In this document: one piece after another, positions 17,251-27,834 of the stretch
Layout: every line of letters begins with the position of its first letter
Numbering within the stretch: the stretch's first letter is position 1
From: Eudoraea chungangensis
Lineage (GTDB): Bacteria; Bacteroidota; Bacteroidia; Flavobacteriales; Flavobacteriaceae
Length of the DNA: 64,000 nucleotides
Assembly: GCF_029360665.1 (NCBI RefSeq)
Contig: NZ_JARDUB010000006.1
Location: forward strand, 124,001 to 188,000
Direction: 5' to 3'
Translations under genes and position numbers: made by a program
Notes under the pieces: generated by a model
The model's database searches: none
What the model was told of the DNA's origin: nothing
The model's input: only the letters and a program-made list of their open reading frames with translations

Positions 17251-18909
17251 ATGAAACACCTAGGAATTCTCCTGTTATTATGCTTTTTTATAGGTTGTAA
17301 GCAAAAGGAAAGTACAAACCCAGTTGAAACGGTTGTATTAACGCAATACGAAGATTTGCTTACTTTGTTTAAGGAGTGGAGAACTTTCGAAAACCCGCCA
17401 AAACTAAATGGCGCTCCAGACTACACTCATAGCTCATTTGAGTCCAGGCAGCCAGTATTTGAAATGTTAAGAACCAGATTGCAGACAATGGATACCACAA
17501 ATTGGTCTATCCCTGAACAAATAGATTGGATGATAGTCTGGGCAGAAATGAATGGGTATGACTTTAATTATCGCGTTTTAAAGCCCTGGGAGAGAGATCC
17601 TGCTTTTTATAAATCTGTCTGGACCGCTAAGAGTGATGTCCCAGCCCATGAAGGCCCAACTAATCATTCTACCACAGAGCTATGGACCTACAACTTTCCG
17701 TTATCTGCAGAAGAACAGACTCGACTAATTTCCGATCTGAAAATTATTCCTGCTTTAAATGAGCAAGCAAAACAAAATTTAACAGGGAACGCAAGAGAAT
17801 TATGGATATCCGGTATTAGGGATATAAGAGAACAATCTGCCGTTTTGAAAACTTTAAGCGAAAAAGATGATATTAAAGGGAATCCTGAAATTGTCGCGGT
17901 GATAGATGCTTCTCTTAGATCTACAGACGATTTTGTATTGTGGTTGGAAGAGCAGGTGCTTAAAAAAACAGGTCCTTCAGGTATTGGGAAAGAGAATTAT
18001 ACCTGGTATTTGCAAAATGTGCATCTCGTTCCTTTGACTTGGGAGGAGGAAGTGATGATATTAAAAAGAGAGCTGTCTAGAGCCTGGGCTTCTTTAAAGT
18101 TGGAAGAACACCGTAATAGAGATTTACCGGATTTAATAGATGCAAGTTCGCCAGAGGCATATGAGAAGTTAGCAAATTATGCGGCAAATAGCCTTTTAGG
18201 CTTTTTAGACCAGCAAGAGATAGTTACTGTAAAACCCTATTTTGAGCAGGCACTTCGCGAACATCTTGGAACTTATGTGCCGAAGGAAGAAAGGAATTTT
18301 TTTCTAATAGGAGAGCATTATGATCCAAGACCGCTGTATTCTCATTTTTATCATTGGTTTGAGTTGGCAAGGATGGAATATGAACCGCACAATAGTGCAA
18401 TTCGCAGAGGTCCATTACTCTATAATATTTTCGACTCTAGGAATGAAGGAACCGCAACTGCGGTAGAGGAGATGTTTATGCAAGCAGGATTGTATGCAGA
18501 TAGTCCTAGAGTTCGAGAAATTGTTTATATAATGATAGCGCAAAGGGCTGCGAGGGGCTTAGGCTCTTTATATGCCCATGCCAATACTATGACCATGGAA
18601 GAGGCCGGTGGTATTCATTCTGAATATACACCCAGAGGGTGGATGAAAACGGAAAAGGAGCTATTAATTTTTGAACAACATTTGTATTTGCGACAACCTG
18701 GCTATGGAACAAGCTACATTACTGGTAAATATTTATTGGAAAATGCTATGGCCAGTTATGCCAAAATACTAGAAGATAGTGGGCAAGAATTTCAACTTAA
18801 AACATTTTTTGACACCCTTAATAGTATTGGTAATATACCTATTTCTTTAGGTCATTGGGAAATGACCGGTTCCAAAGAAAATTTGAAAATTATCCAAAAA
18901 CAGAACTAA
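17251..18909 (+). CDS. DUF885-like lipoprotein
   Basis: 552 residues with a lipoprotein signal (lipobox FIGC near residue 16). The largely helical body resembles DUF885 proteins: the segments [17 protein letters not shown] (about 400-416) and the [18 protein letters not shown] region (about 485-500) match their usual C-terminal pattern. DUF885 proteins are related to metallopeptidases, but a clear HEXXH is not visible, so activity is doubtful. Exported and membrane-anchored. Confidence 0.65.
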   Translation: MKHLGILLLLCFFIGCKQKESTNPVETVVLTQYEDLLTLFKEWRTFENPPKLNGAPDYTHSSFESRQPVFEMLRTRLQTMDTTNWSIPEQIDWMIVWAEMNGYDFNYRVLKPWERDPAFYKSVWTAKSDVPAHEGPTNHSTTELWTYNFPLSAEEQTRLISDLKIIPALNEQAKQNLTGNARELWISGIRDIREQSAVLKTLSEKDDIKGNPEIVAVIDASLRSTDDFVLWLEEQVLKKTGPSGIGKENYTWYLQNVHLVPLTWEEEVMILKRELSRAWASLKLEEHRNRDLPDLIDASSPEAYEKLANYAANSLLGFLDQQEIVTVKPYFEQALREHLGTYVPKEERNFFLIGEHYDPRPLYSHFYHWFELARMEYEPHNSAIRRGPLLYNIFDSRNEGTATAVEEMFMQAGLYADSPRVREIVYIMIAQRAARGLGSLYAHANTMTMEEAGGIHSEYTPRGWMKTEKELLIFEQHLYLRQPGYGTSYITGKYLLENAMASYAKILEDSGQEFQLKTFFDTLNSIGNIPISLGHWEMTGSKENLKIIQKQN

Positions 18910-18961
18910 TTAATTATAAAGAGAATTAAAATCATCCTCAATAAAGTTAAAATAATTCGGC

Positions 18962-19465
18962 ATGAAATCTAATCTATTTATAAGGAAACAAAATGGTATT
19001 ATTAGTTTGGCAATTGTTCTTTTTGTTTGTCAATTTAGTTATGGGCAATCGACATTTCAGCTAGAAATGCAAAAGTTGCATTTTATGGTAGGGGACTGGG
19101 TAGGAACCGCTTCAACTATTGAAAATGGTGAAATTATTGCCACGGTACCGGCATTTGAGAAAATTAGTTATAAACTAGATGGTAGCCTATTAACCATCGA
19201 CTTACATTCAGAGAAACTACAGTTGCATACTGTTATTTACTATGACGAAGAGGAACAAACCTATTTCTACAATCCATTTTACAAAAATGGCTCCGCAAAA
19301 TATAAAGCGAAGTATCAGGAGGGAAAATTTATTGTTGCACCAAGCAAGACCAAGAGATTTGTTTTTAGCTTAAATGAAGCAGGAGAATTTGTAGAATATG
19401 GGGAAACCCTGAAAAATGGAAAATGGCTAAAATATTTTGAAGATACTTTTAAAAACATTAGATAG
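18962..19465 (+). CDS. Secreted protein, DUF1579-like beta-barrel
   Basis: 167 residues with a signal peptide (cleaved near residue 29, after YGQ). The mature domain begins LHFMVGDWVGTAS and is rich in beta strands, a pattern shared by DUF1579 and related lipocalin-like (calycin) proteins. The ligand is unknown. It follows the DUF885-like gene by 52 nt and may be co-transcribed. Confidence 0.6.
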   Translation: MKSNLFIRKQNGIISLAIVLFVCQFSYGQSTFQLEMQKLHFMVGDWVGTASTIENGEIIATVPAFEKISYKLDGSLLTIDLHSEKLQLHTVIYYDEEEQTYFYNPFYKNGSAKYKAKYQEGKFIVAPSKTKRFVFSLNEAGEFVEYGETLKNGKWLKYFEDTFKNIR

Positions 19466-19643
19466 GAATTAGGCTATTGTTTTATTCTTAGAGGATTATA
19501 ATAGAAATGAGTTCTAAAAGAGTACGTTAATCAAATATATTTAGTTCAGCTTTTTCAGTTTTTGTGTATTTGACTTCGTGGGTAGAAAGAGTCTTTTAAA
19601 ATGTTTAACTTGTAGTACTTCCCCGCTGAAATACTTCTAGAAG

Positions 19644-21623
19644 ATGCGTAACATTCAACACCAACCTGATCCTAATGAAAAAAGTTCAACTGGTGCCTCT
19701 TTGGTAGAAAAACTGAGCACTGAAATTGATAAGAATTTACATAATGATCAGTTTGGTGTTGACAGTTTAGCCAAGGCAGTTGGTATGAGCAGGTCTAGTC
19801 TTCATAGAAAGCTGCAAAAGGAAACAGGACTGTCTTCTAGTCAGTTTATTAGACAATATAGGTTGAAAAAAGCAATACATATTTTACGCACCGAAGATAT
19901 TACCGCCTCGGAAACTGCATATAGAGTAGGATTTAGCAGTGCTACCTATTTCAGTACCTGTTTTCATAAGTACTTTGGTTACCCACCGGGAGAGGTAAAA
20001 TCTCATTTAGATGAGCAGCAGCCCCCGCACCATATTTTTAAAAAACTACCAAAGTTTCGAAAGGCAGTCAATCTGCGTTTTTTTTTACTTTTTATAGTTT
20101 TCACCATACTATTTGTAGCCTTTGCCATTTGGCGTGCATATGATGATGAGGAAAATTTGTCTACGATTAATTCGATTAAAAACGAATCGACTAATAAATC
20201 TATAGTAGTATTGCCTATTAAGAACTATACAGGCGACCCTAGTTTAGAATATGTAAGTGATGGAATGACGGATGCGGTGATATCTCGCTTAACGGAGGTA
20301 AGTGCCATGGACAAGGTTATTCCATTTACCTCTTCTCTGGTATATAAAAACACCGCAAAAACCGTGGAAGATATTGCCGAGGAATTAGGCGTCGACAATC
20401 TTTTACAAGGTAGTTTACAAAAATCGGGAGAAGAAATACGAATAAATCTACAATTGGTTAATGTAAATGAAAATGATCATATGTGGTCTAAAGAATTCAC
20501 CTTTATTTGGAAGGCCGATGAAATATTTAGGATTCAATCTCAAGTTGTAGAAGGTATTGCTCAAGAAATGAAAGCGAGTATATCCAAAGAAGAATTAAAA
20601 AGTATTCAAAAAATTTCAACGAAAAGTAAACAGGCTTATTCTTACTATATGCAGGCAGGCTTTCAAAAGAATAAGGCTAATGGAGAGGCATATAAAAGTG
20701 CTATTGAGCTTTACGAAAGAGCAATAGCTATAGATTCCGTTTTTTTAGAACCATATCTTGGTATTGCAAATATTTGGACTAATGGCGGTTTGGTATGGGG
20801 CTTATACAAAGAGCAGGAAGCGTGGCAAAATGCTAAATATTACATCCAAAAGGCTTTAGAGATAGACCCTAATTCTAAAGAGATAAAAGATGAGCTATAT
20901 ACGGGGTATTTTTATTTTGACTGGGATTTTGAAAAAGTAGAAGAACATTATAAAGAGCGGAAACGCAATCCATTTTTCGACAGTACTCCGGGCATTGAAG
21001 CAGATTATGCAATAAAGACAGGAAGGTATCAGGACGCAATAGATATTATGAATGAATATATTCTAATAGATCCCTCCGTAGGTGTCTTTTTCTTTTTCAA
21101 GGCGGAAGCCCTCATGTATTCTGGAAAGATTGAAGAGGCAAAACAACTAATGGAAAAATCCGATAGACTTTATAGTGATAATTGGTTTTACTTGCGAGAA
21201 TCTGCCAAAATTCACTACTATTTAAATCAGTTCGACCAATCCAGAGTTCAATTGGGTAAATTATTAAACCGATTTCCGGATTATCCACCAATTCTCATGT
21301 GGTTAAACGCTGTTTATGCTCAGCAAGATAGAAACTACGAGAAAGTAAATAAACATTTAGCAGAGCTAAAAGCAGAATATAAAAAGGGAAGCTCTGGCAG
21401 TCCAGCTTGGTTTCTAGCAATGTATTACTGCACTATTCAAGACTATGATTTGGCTTTTATCTGGTTAGAGAAATCCTACCAACTGCATGAAGTTGAGATG
21501 ACTTGGTTGCGGGAAGAACCTCTTTTAGCAGATGTAAGAAGCGACATCCGTTATCAAGACTTGCACGAAAAAGTGGGTTTTAATTTTGTGAAAAATCCAA
21601 GAACTTCACTTACTACAAAATAG
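19644..21623 (+). CDS. Membrane-anchored AraC-type regulator with FlgO-like and TPR domains
   Basis: 659 residues. An AraC/XylS HTH domain is at the N-terminus (about 20-120; SLAKAVGMSRSSLHRKL and AYRVGFSSATYFSTCFHKYFG are its two HTH units). One transmembrane helix follows (145-163), then a FlgO/TolB-like alpha/beta domain (about 186-300; SIVVLPIKNYTGD) and TPRs to the end. The DNA-binding part is cytoplasmic and the TPR part would be periplasmic, a one-component arrangement like CadC/ToxR but with an AraC head. It lies upstream of the methyltransferase gene, a possible target. Confidence 0.88.
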   Translation: MRNIQHQPDPNEKSSTGASLVEKLSTEIDKNLHNDQFGVDSLAKAVGMSRSSLHRKLQKETGLSSSQFIRQYRLKKAIHILRTEDITASETAYRVGFSSATYFSTCFHKYFGYPPGEVKSHLDEQQPPHHIFKKLPKFRKAVNLRFFLLFIVFTILFVAFAIWRAYDDEENLSTINSIKNESTNKSIVVLPIKNYTGDPSLEYVSDGMTDAVISRLTEVSAMDKVIPFTSSLVYKNTAKTVEDIAEELGVDNLLQGSLQKSGEEIRINLQLVNVNENDHMWSKEFTFIWKADEIFRIQSQVVEGIAQEMKASISKEELKSIQKISTKSKQAYSYYMQAGFQKNKANGEAYKSAIELYERAIAIDSVFLEPYLGIANIWTNGGLVWGLYKEQEAWQNAKYYIQKALEIDPNSKEIKDELYTGYFYFDWDFEKVEEHYKERKRNPFFDSTPGIEADYAIKTGRYQDAIDIMNEYILIDPSVGVFFFFKAEALMYSGKIEEAKQLMEKSDRLYSDNWFYLRESAKIHYYLNQFDQSRVQLGKLLNRFPDYPPILMWLNAVYAQQDRNYEKVNKHLAELKAEYKKGSSGSPAWFLAMYYCTIQDYDLAFIWLEKSYQLHEVEMTWLREEPLLADVRSDIRYQDLHEKVGFNFVKNPRTSLTTK

Positions 21624-21811
21624 AATCAATTCTGGCATATTCAACATATTTTAAAGCTTATGCACCATTACTTGAAGAATAGTTTAAAAAACTAACAAGA
21701 CTTCAACATAATTTCTATTCGTGGTTTTCTTTTATTTATAACTTTTGGTTTATTGAATTAAACAATTGATTAACAGTTAATTATACTTCATTGAATTTAA
21801 AAAAAGAAACC

Positions 21812-22867
21812 ATGGAATTAAACGAGGAAAAATTAAATGCATTATTAGGACAGGTAGTGACCGAAATGGGAGCAGCAGCGAATGGTCCATTAATATTAAT
21901 TGGAGATAAACTGGGGCTTTTTGAATCGCTTGCTGCTAATGGTCCTATGAATTCTACTGAACTTGCTGATGAGACAAACACTTCCGAACGGTATGTAAGA
22001 GAATGGCTATCTGCACAAGCCGCTTCTGGATATGTTACCTATGATGCCAAGTCTAATAGTTTTAGTATGACCCCTGAACAAGCTGCAGTATTTGGTAATA
22101 AGAACAGTCCGGTTTTTATGACAGGCGCGTTTTATGCCATTACCTCGGTTTATAATGATATTCCCAAAATAGAAAATGCCTTTGGTACAGGTGAGGGGGT
22201 AGCCTGGGGAGATCATAATACCTGTTTGTTTTGCGGAACAGAAAAATTCTTTAGTCCGTCCTATGAAGGAAATTTGATAAACAATTGGATTCCGGCCTTA
22301 GATGGGGTAGAGGAAAAATTAAAAAAAGGCATTAAAGTTGCCGATATCGGTTGTGGGCACGCTGCTTCAACCATTATAATGGCAAAGGCTTATCCAAATT
22401 CTACCTTCGTTGGTTTCGACTACCATGATAAGTCTATTGAGCAGGCCAAGGCCAGGGCCAAAGAAGCGAAGGTGAATAATATTTCTTTTGAGGTGGCCAC
22501 CGCCAAGGACTTTAGGGGTGAAGGCTACGACTTCATTACCTTTTTTGATTGTCTTCATGATATGGGAGATCCGGTAGGGGCCTGTGCGCATGTAAAAGAA
22601 GTATTATCACCAGGTGGTAGCTGTATGATTGTTGAACCTTTTGCCATGGACAGTCTGGAAGACAATTTGAATCCAGTAGGAAGGGCCTTCTATGCTTTTT
22701 CTACAACAATCTGCACACCATGCTCGCTAAACCAAGAAGTTGGACTTGCCTTGGGAGCACAGGCCGGCGAAAAAAGATTAAGAGAAGTAGTCACCTCTGC
22801 AGGCTTCGGGTCTTTTAAACGGGCTACGGAAACTCCATTTAATTTAATTCTGGAAGCCAAACCTTGA
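21812..22867 (+). CDS. SAM-dependent methyltransferase with N-terminal winged helix
   Basis: 351 residues from the ATG at 21812, which fits the N-terminus better than the upstream TTG at 21791. An N-terminal winged-helix dimerisation domain (about 20-90) precedes a Rossmann methyltransferase fold with motif I VADIGCGHAAS (about 176-186) and acidic residue FVGFDYHD at the end of strand 2. The layout matches Rv2258c-like class I enzymes. The substrate is unknown. A cysteine-containing loop (DHNTCLFCGTEK, about 134-145) is unusual. Confidence 0.85.
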   Translation: MELNEEKLNALLGQVVTEMGAAANGPLILIGDKLGLFESLAANGPMNSTELADETNTSERYVREWLSAQAASGYVTYDAKSNSFSMTPEQAAVFGNKNSPVFMTGAFYAITSVYNDIPKIENAFGTGEGVAWGDHNTCLFCGTEKFFSPSYEGNLINNWIPALDGVEEKLKKGIKVADIGCGHAASTIIMAKAYPNSTFVGFDYHDKSIEQAKARAKEAKVNNISFEVATAKDFRGEGYDFITFFDCLHDMGDPVGACAHVKEVLSPGGSCMIVEPFAMDSLEDNLNPVGRAFYAFSTTICTPCSLNQEVGLALGAQAGEKRLREVVTSAGFGSFKRATETPFNLILEAKP

Positions 22868-22958
22868 TTAATCTGCAGGGAAGAAACATTAATGCTCATT
22901 AATCTCTAGCAAGGCTGGATGTATATATATAATTATTAACTAATTAAAACCTAAAAGT

Positions 22959-23483
22959 ATGAAACTAAAAAGAATAGTAATTTTTGCCACGGCATTTGTT
23001 TTCGTTATTACTTCATGTAAAGAAGAGAAAAAAGAAGTTGTAGCCCCGGTAGTAGAAGTTGATTTGATTTATGATAATTTTCCGGAACAAGAACGGGAAG
23101 TAATGGCCTTTATGCAAGAATTAAAACAGACCATTCTAAATGGAGAAGTGGAAAAATTAATTTCTTACCATGCCTACGGGCCTAAGTTTACAGAGTTCAA
23201 TGCTGGCGCAAAAAGGGTTGGCAGTACAGAAAATGAAAAAACAGAAAGAAGTATTTTTGGAAATGTAACGGAAGTAGTTAAGTTCGATTTTAATGATCTA
23301 AAAATAGCCGTATACGATCAGGTTGCCAATGTTACCTTTCATTCTGATTTTCAATTAATGTTCGGGGAGGATTTGGTAGTTGTAAAGGATCAGATTACTT
23401 TACTGCTAGTAAGAACTGACAGTGGTTGGAAATTTGTTCACGAACATCACTCGCCCCTTAAGACAGAAGAGGAAACCACATAA
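22959..23483 (+). CDS. SnoaL/NTF2-like lipoprotein
   Basis: 174 residues with a lipobox (ITSC near residue 20) and a charged linker rich in Glu/Lys/Val. The rest looks like a cystatin/NTF2-like cone (SnoaL, DUF4440-type): a helical start REVMAFMQELKQTILNGEVEKLISY and a sheet ending SGWKFVHEHHSPL. Enzymatic activity cannot be assigned. A strong terminator follows, so it ends the transcription unit that may begin with the methyltransferase gene. Confidence 0.7.
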   Translation: MKLKRIVIFATAFVFVITSCKEEKKEVVAPVVEVDLIYDNFPEQEREVMAFMQELKQTILNGEVEKLISYHAYGPKFTEFNAGAKRVGSTENEKTERSIFGNVTEVVKFDFNDLKIAVYDQVANVTFHSDFQLMFGEDLVVVKDQITLLLVRTDSGWKFVHEHHSPLKTEEETT

Positions 23484-23507
23484 GTTTAATGGAAACGTAG
23501 CTTCCGC

Positions 23508-23538
23508 AACCCGTAACGATGGTTACGGGTTTTTTTTT
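23508..23538 (+). terminator. Rho-independent terminator
   Basis: Ten-bp perfect stem AACCCGTAAC/GTTACGGGTT with a 4-nt loop, followed by a run of T residues to 23538. Confidence 0.9.
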
Positions 23539-23733
23539 ACGAGATGTTTCTCCGCCAATACCTTCTTATGTAAATAATTAAGGAAACCACATAATTTAAA
23601 TTATATAGGAAATTAAATTTACCGATATTTACGCCAATTAGATTTTGGGAAGCTGTTTTGTCCAAGCGAAATTATTATCCAGAATTCTATTTAGACAGAT
23701 TATTAAATGAATATTAGGTTCTCTTACATATAA

Positions 23734-25137
23734 ATGACCAAATCCAGATCGAGTATTTCATCTTTTTTTAGCCGTATACCGCATGCCATAACCATGTTGT
23801 TTGGAATCATTATTTTGGTTACCGTATTAACCTATGTACTTCCCGCCGGAACTTATGAGAGGGTATTGATAGATGGAAGAAGTGCTGTGGTGCCCAATTC
23901 CTATAAGACCATTGCATCTACCCCAGTGGGTTTGTTAGATATGTTTAAAGCCATACCTCTGGGCTTTAAAGCTGCAGTGGAGATTATTTTTATTGTGTTG
24001 GCCGGCGGAATTATGTTCGGTTTTATGGAAAAATCAAAGGCTGTAGAAAATGCTGTTGGTACCCTGGTTAAAAACCTTGGACTAAATAACAAAAACCTCA
24101 TTATTGTCCTAATGACATTTATTTATGGTCTATTGGGTGTTACTGTAGGTTACGAAAATAACATAGCCATGGTGCCTATTGCGGCCGTGCTTAGTCTTGC
24201 TTTAGGGGGAGATTTAATTCTAGCTGCCGGAATATCTGTAGGTGCCATGACTATAGGGTTTGGATTATCACCCATTAATCCATATACCGTGGGTACTGGG
24301 CATAAGTTGGCAGAACTACCTATGTTTTCAGGAGCCTTACTTCGCAGTATTTTATGTCTTACTGCCCTGGGAGCAATGGCTTTTTACAACGTCCGTTATT
24401 TTAAAAAAATCAGCAAGGACCCTACCAAAAGTTTAGGTATAGGTTTGGATATGTCCGAACTGCAATTGTCCAAACCTTTAGGAGAGTATCGTTTAACTAA
24501 GAATAACTGGATGGTTATTTCAATTTTCATCCTGGGACTACTCTTTATTCTATATGGGGTTTTTAACTGGCATTGGTATATTAATGAGCTTTCCGCTGTA
24601 TTCCTTATCATAGCTCTTCTCTGCGGCTTGGTATCTAAAATGGATGCGAATACAATGAGTGAAACAGTGCTGAGGTCGGTAGCCTTGGCAGCTCCTGGAG
24701 CCTTTATGGTAGGTTTTGCAACTTCCATTAAAGTGCTTATGGAGATGGGAAACATTGGTGACACAATTTCATACCAACTGTCCTTGATGCTAGAAGGTTT
24801 ACCCTTATATGCCTCTGCTATTGCCATGTCGGTTTCGCAATCCGTTATTAATTTCTTTATTCCTTCAGGCAGTGGACAGGCCCTGGCCACTTTACCGGTT
24901 ATGTTGCCATTAGGGGAATCTTTGGGCCTGTCTAGACAAATTACCATTCTGGCCTTTCAAATTGGGGATGGATTGTCTAATTTGGTGAATCCTACTCTTG
25001 GGGGGTTAATAGCCATGCTAAGTATGTGTCGTGTACCGATTGATCGATGGATTCGTTTTATATTCCCGATATTAATTAGCCTGTTAGGGATTGCTTTTTT
25101 AGCATTAATTGTGGCCGTAGCAACAAATTATAGTTAA
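23734..25137 (+). CDS. YfcC family transporter
   Basis: 467 residues with about twelve transmembrane segments. It begins like YfcC/DcuC-type carriers (IPHAITMLFGIIILVTVLTY then VLPAGTYER) and contains the two re-entrant-like stretches GVTVGYENNIAMVPIAA and SVINFFIPSGSGQALA. Members carry C4-dicarboxylates, amino acids or peptides; the substrate is unknown. The next gene, an M20 deacylase, begins 4 nt after its stop, so uptake and hydrolysis of the same acylated compound is likely. Confidence 0.85.
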   Translation: MTKSRSSISSFFSRIPHAITMLFGIIILVTVLTYVLPAGTYERVLIDGRSAVVPNSYKTIASTPVGLLDMFKAIPLGFKAAVEIIFIVLAGGIMFGFMEKSKAVENAVGTLVKNLGLNNKNLIIVLMTFIYGLLGVTVGYENNIAMVPIAAVLSLALGGDLILAAGISVGAMTIGFGLSPINPYTVGTGHKLAELPMFSGALLRSILCLTALGAMAFYNVRYFKKISKDPTKSLGIGLDMSELQLSKPLGEYRLTKNNWMVISIFILGLLFILYGVFNWHWYINELSAVFLIIALLCGLVSKMDANTMSETVLRSVALAAPGAFMVGFATSIKVLMEMGNIGDTISYQLSLMLEGLPLYASAIAMSVSQSVINFFIPSGSGQALATLPVMLPLGESLGLSRQITILAFQIGDGLSNLVNPTLGGLIAMLSMCRVPIDRWIRFIFPILISLLGIAFLALIVAVATNYS

Positions 25138-25141
25138 ACTT

Positions 25142-26308
25142 ATGACCGTAGTAAACATTTTAGAAAAACTGGTTTCCTTTCCAGTCTTGGGAGGGAAAAG
25201 TAATTTATCCATCCTAAATTGGATAAAGGATTATTTAGAATCTTATGGTGTCGTTGTAAACCTGGTGCCTAACGAAGATGGTACTAAAGCTTCTTTGCAT
25301 TGCAGGATTGGTCCGGCTACGGATGGTGGTGTGATTTTGTCAGGACATATGGATGTAGTCCCTGTTGAAGGACAGGATTGGACTTCCGATCCTTTTGAAC
25401 TTATCGATAAAGAAGATGGCAAACTATATGGCAGAGGCTCTTGTGACATGAAGGGCTTCCTGGCTTGTTGCCTGGCCGCCTTACCAGATATGTTAAAAGC
25501 TAGTTTAAAAAAGCCTATTTATTTCGCTTTCTCCTATGACGAAGAAGTTGGCTGTTTGGCAGCTCCGGAATTGGCAAAACATATTCGAAATCACTATGTA
25601 GAAAAGCCCAAATACGCCTTAATTGGAGAGCCATCCATGATGGAACCTATAGTTGGGCAAAAAGGCATTTATATTCTGGAAACCTATGTAAACGGATCGG
25701 CTGGCCACAGTAGTCGTATAAAACAAGAAGTGAGTGCTATCCATGAAGCCATGCGATTAATTCTTTGGCTTGAAGCTAAAATGGACAAATTAATTGCGGA
25801 CAAACGTTTGGATGACCGATTTCATCCGCCGCATTCCAGTATCCATATTGGTCTGGTAAACGGGGGCATAGCACCTAATGTTATTGCAGATAAGGCACAT
25901 TTTTATTGGGATTTACGTACCATTCCTATGGATGATATTCAGTCTATTGTAGCTGAATTTGACACTTTTTGCCTCGAACGCGAAATAGAATTGCGCTCTA
26001 TTTTTCCAGATTTCTCTATTAAAACTATAGAAAACCATCCACCAGTGCCACATTTGGATACAAAAGCTGATGATCCAATTGTGGGATTGATTAAAAAGAT
26101 TTCTGGTAATTCTAAATTAGATACCGTTTCCTATGCAGCTGAGGCTGGGCAGTTTGCCAATGAAGGTTTTCATTCGGCCATATGCGGGCCTGGCTCTATT
26201 GAACAAGCCCATAGGGCAGATGAATTCATTAGCAAAGAACAGTTAGATATGGGAATGAAAATGATGTACAAGTTAATACAGGAACTTTCGTCAGAAGCAT
26301 TTAGTTGA
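25142..26308 (+). CDS. M20 family deacylase, acetylornithine deacetylase (ArgE)-like
   Basis: 388 residues. The zinc-binding motifs of M20 are present: SGHMDVVP (about residues 67-74), GRGSCDMKGF (about 98-107), the catalytic DEEVG (about 132-136) and IGEPS. The lid domain contains NGSAGHSS. ArgE-type enzymes remove acyl groups from amino acids such as N-acetylornithine. Because it is coupled to a YfcC transporter rather than to arginine genes, a catabolic role on an imported acyl-amino acid or dipeptide is as likely as arginine synthesis. Confidence 0.82.
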   Translation: MTVVNILEKLVSFPVLGGKSNLSILNWIKDYLESYGVVVNLVPNEDGTKASLHCRIGPATDGGVILSGHMDVVPVEGQDWTSDPFELIDKEDGKLYGRGSCDMKGFLACCLAALPDMLKASLKKPIYFAFSYDEEVGCLAAPELAKHIRNHYVEKPKYALIGEPSMMEPIVGQKGIYILETYVNGSAGHSSRIKQEVSAIHEAMRLILWLEAKMDKLIADKRLDDRFHPPHSSIHIGLVNGGIAPNVIADKAHFYWDLRTIPMDDIQSIVAEFDTFCLEREIELRSIFPDFSIKTIENHPPVPHLDTKADDPIVGLIKKISGNSKLDTVSYAAEAGQFANEGFHSAICGPGSIEQAHRADEFISKEQLDMGMKMMYKLIQELSSEAFS

Positions 26309-26596
26309 ACTTAGATATATCTTCTCTTTAAAGGACTTATATTTTGTCTAAGCTCTTGGGACTTATAACTATCCCTTTGCTGTAATAACATTAACATTTA
26401 AATGGCTTTATTAGTTAAGTATGGCAAGATTTGACTAATTGCCCGGGGATTAGATGAGCTTTTGTCTAGTCTCTAGTGCAACAATTAACGGCCTTTTTCC
26501 AATTCAACAATCCAGAACGACGATTCAACAGAAAAACCTTCTTTGTTCTCGTCTTAAAAAGCAATTTTGGGATATGTTTAATTAAAATTAACGGCA

Positions 26597-27022
26597 ATGA
26601 CAATAACAATAGCTGAGCTTTTTTCACTTACCAACATGATCGCCATGCTAATGTGGGTTTTAATGATAGGGCTACCAAAATGGAAGATTACCCGATTTTT
26701 AATGACTTATAAGATTGTGCCTATTTTCCTCTCTTTTTTTTACGTTTATTTTATGGTGTCCCATCTGCTTGCTGGAGGTGGATTAGACTTTGGTAATTTA
26801 GGGTCGGTTATGGCTTTGTTTACCTTTGAAAATGCCTTAATGGCTGGCTGGATTCATTATCTGGCTTTTGATCTTCTCATAGGGATTTGGATGATTAAGG
26901 AGAATGAACAATTAGGTATTCATCCCTTCTTGATGGCTCCTTGTTTGTTCGGTACCTTTATGTTGGGCCCGGTGGGTTTTTTACTTTTTATGCTTATAAG
27001 AACAATAAAACTTTCTAAATAA
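26597..27022 (+). CDS. ABA4-like family membrane protein (DUF4281)
   Basis: 141 residues, four hydrophobic segments. The pattern FTFENALMAGWIHYLAFDLLIG and the CLFGTFMLGPVGFLLFML end match DUF4281, the family of plant ABA4 (neoxanthin synthesis). Its bacterial function is not established. It overlaps the next gene by 1 nt (TAATG) and heads a four-gene operon that ends in a LytS/LytTR pair. Confidence 0.85.
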   Translation: MTITIAELFSLTNMIAMLMWVLMIGLPKWKITRFLMTYKIVPIFLSFFYVYFMVSHLLAGGGLDFGNLGSVMALFTFENALMAGWIHYLAFDLLIGIWMIKENEQLGIHPFLMAPCLFGTFMLGPVGFLLFMLIRTIKLSK

Positions 27023-27822
27023 TGAAAACTATTAAAAAAGTACTGCAAACTGTTCAAACTGAAAGCCCAATTTTATTTGGAATTGTGGTTTTCCATTTTG
27101 CTCTTGCCTTACTATGTTTGGTTGGATGGACACTAGACAGTAGGGAATTATTTGGTCTTAACGTGTGGGTTAAACCATTGAAATTTACCATTTCAGGAGG
27201 ATTATACCTCCTAACCACAGGTTATTTGATAACACTTTATCCTTTCTCAAGAAGAAAGAAAAATATTGTCAATAACATAATTTCATGGACTTTGGCACTT
27301 GAAATATGTATCATAGTAATGCAGGCTGCAAGAGGAGTGAAATCGCATTATAATCAATCTAATCTGTTAGACGGGATTCTGTTTGGATTAATGGGGATTC
27401 TAATAAGTATAATCGTTCTTACCATGATTTTCTTTATTGTGGAAACCATTAGACTAAGACTCCATACGCCAAGACCGGTACAATGGGGTATTCTTTTAGG
27501 ATGGTTAGTTGTTTTGTTTGGCAGTTGGGTGGGTGGACAGATGATTTCGCAAATGGCACATAATGTTGGTATTGCTGATGGAGGGGAAGGTCTTCCCTTA
27601 GTAAATTGGAGCACTATAGCAGGAGATTTACGTGTTGCACATTTTTTCGGATTGCACGGTATTCAAATAATTCCTTTATTCGCAGTAGGGCTTTGTAAAA
27701 GGTGGAATGGCTCTATCATGGCCAAGAACCTGGTAGTAATATGTTTTGCCCTGGTATACGTCTCATGGATAGCTTTTACATTTTATCAGGCAAAGCAAGG
27801 AATGCCTCTGGTTCGCTATTAA
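27022..27822 (+). CDS. Hypothetical seven-TM membrane protein
   Basis: 266 residues with about seven hydrophobic segments. Conserved-looking motifs are LNVWVKPLKFTISGG (about 45-59), and NWSTIAGDLRVAHFFGLHG (about 193-211) in which His and Asp could bind a ligand or cofactor. I do not recognise a named family. It is translationally coupled to the ABA4-like gene before it and 12 nt from the LytS-type kinase after it, so it may be a sensor or effector of that system. Confidence 0.7.
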   Translation: MKTIKKVLQTVQTESPILFGIVVFHFALALLCLVGWTLDSRELFGLNVWVKPLKFTISGGLYLLTTGYLITLYPFSRRKKNIVNNIISWTLALEICIIVMQAARGVKSHYNQSNLLDGILFGLMGILISIIVLTMIFFIVETIRLRLHTPRPVQWGILLGWLVVLFGSWVGGQMISQMAHNVGIADGGEGLPLVNWSTIAGDLRVAHFFGLHGIQIIPLFAVGLCKRWNGSIMAKNLVVICFALVYVSWIAFTFYQAKQGMPLVRY

Positions 27823-27834
27823 ACCAAGAAACAT

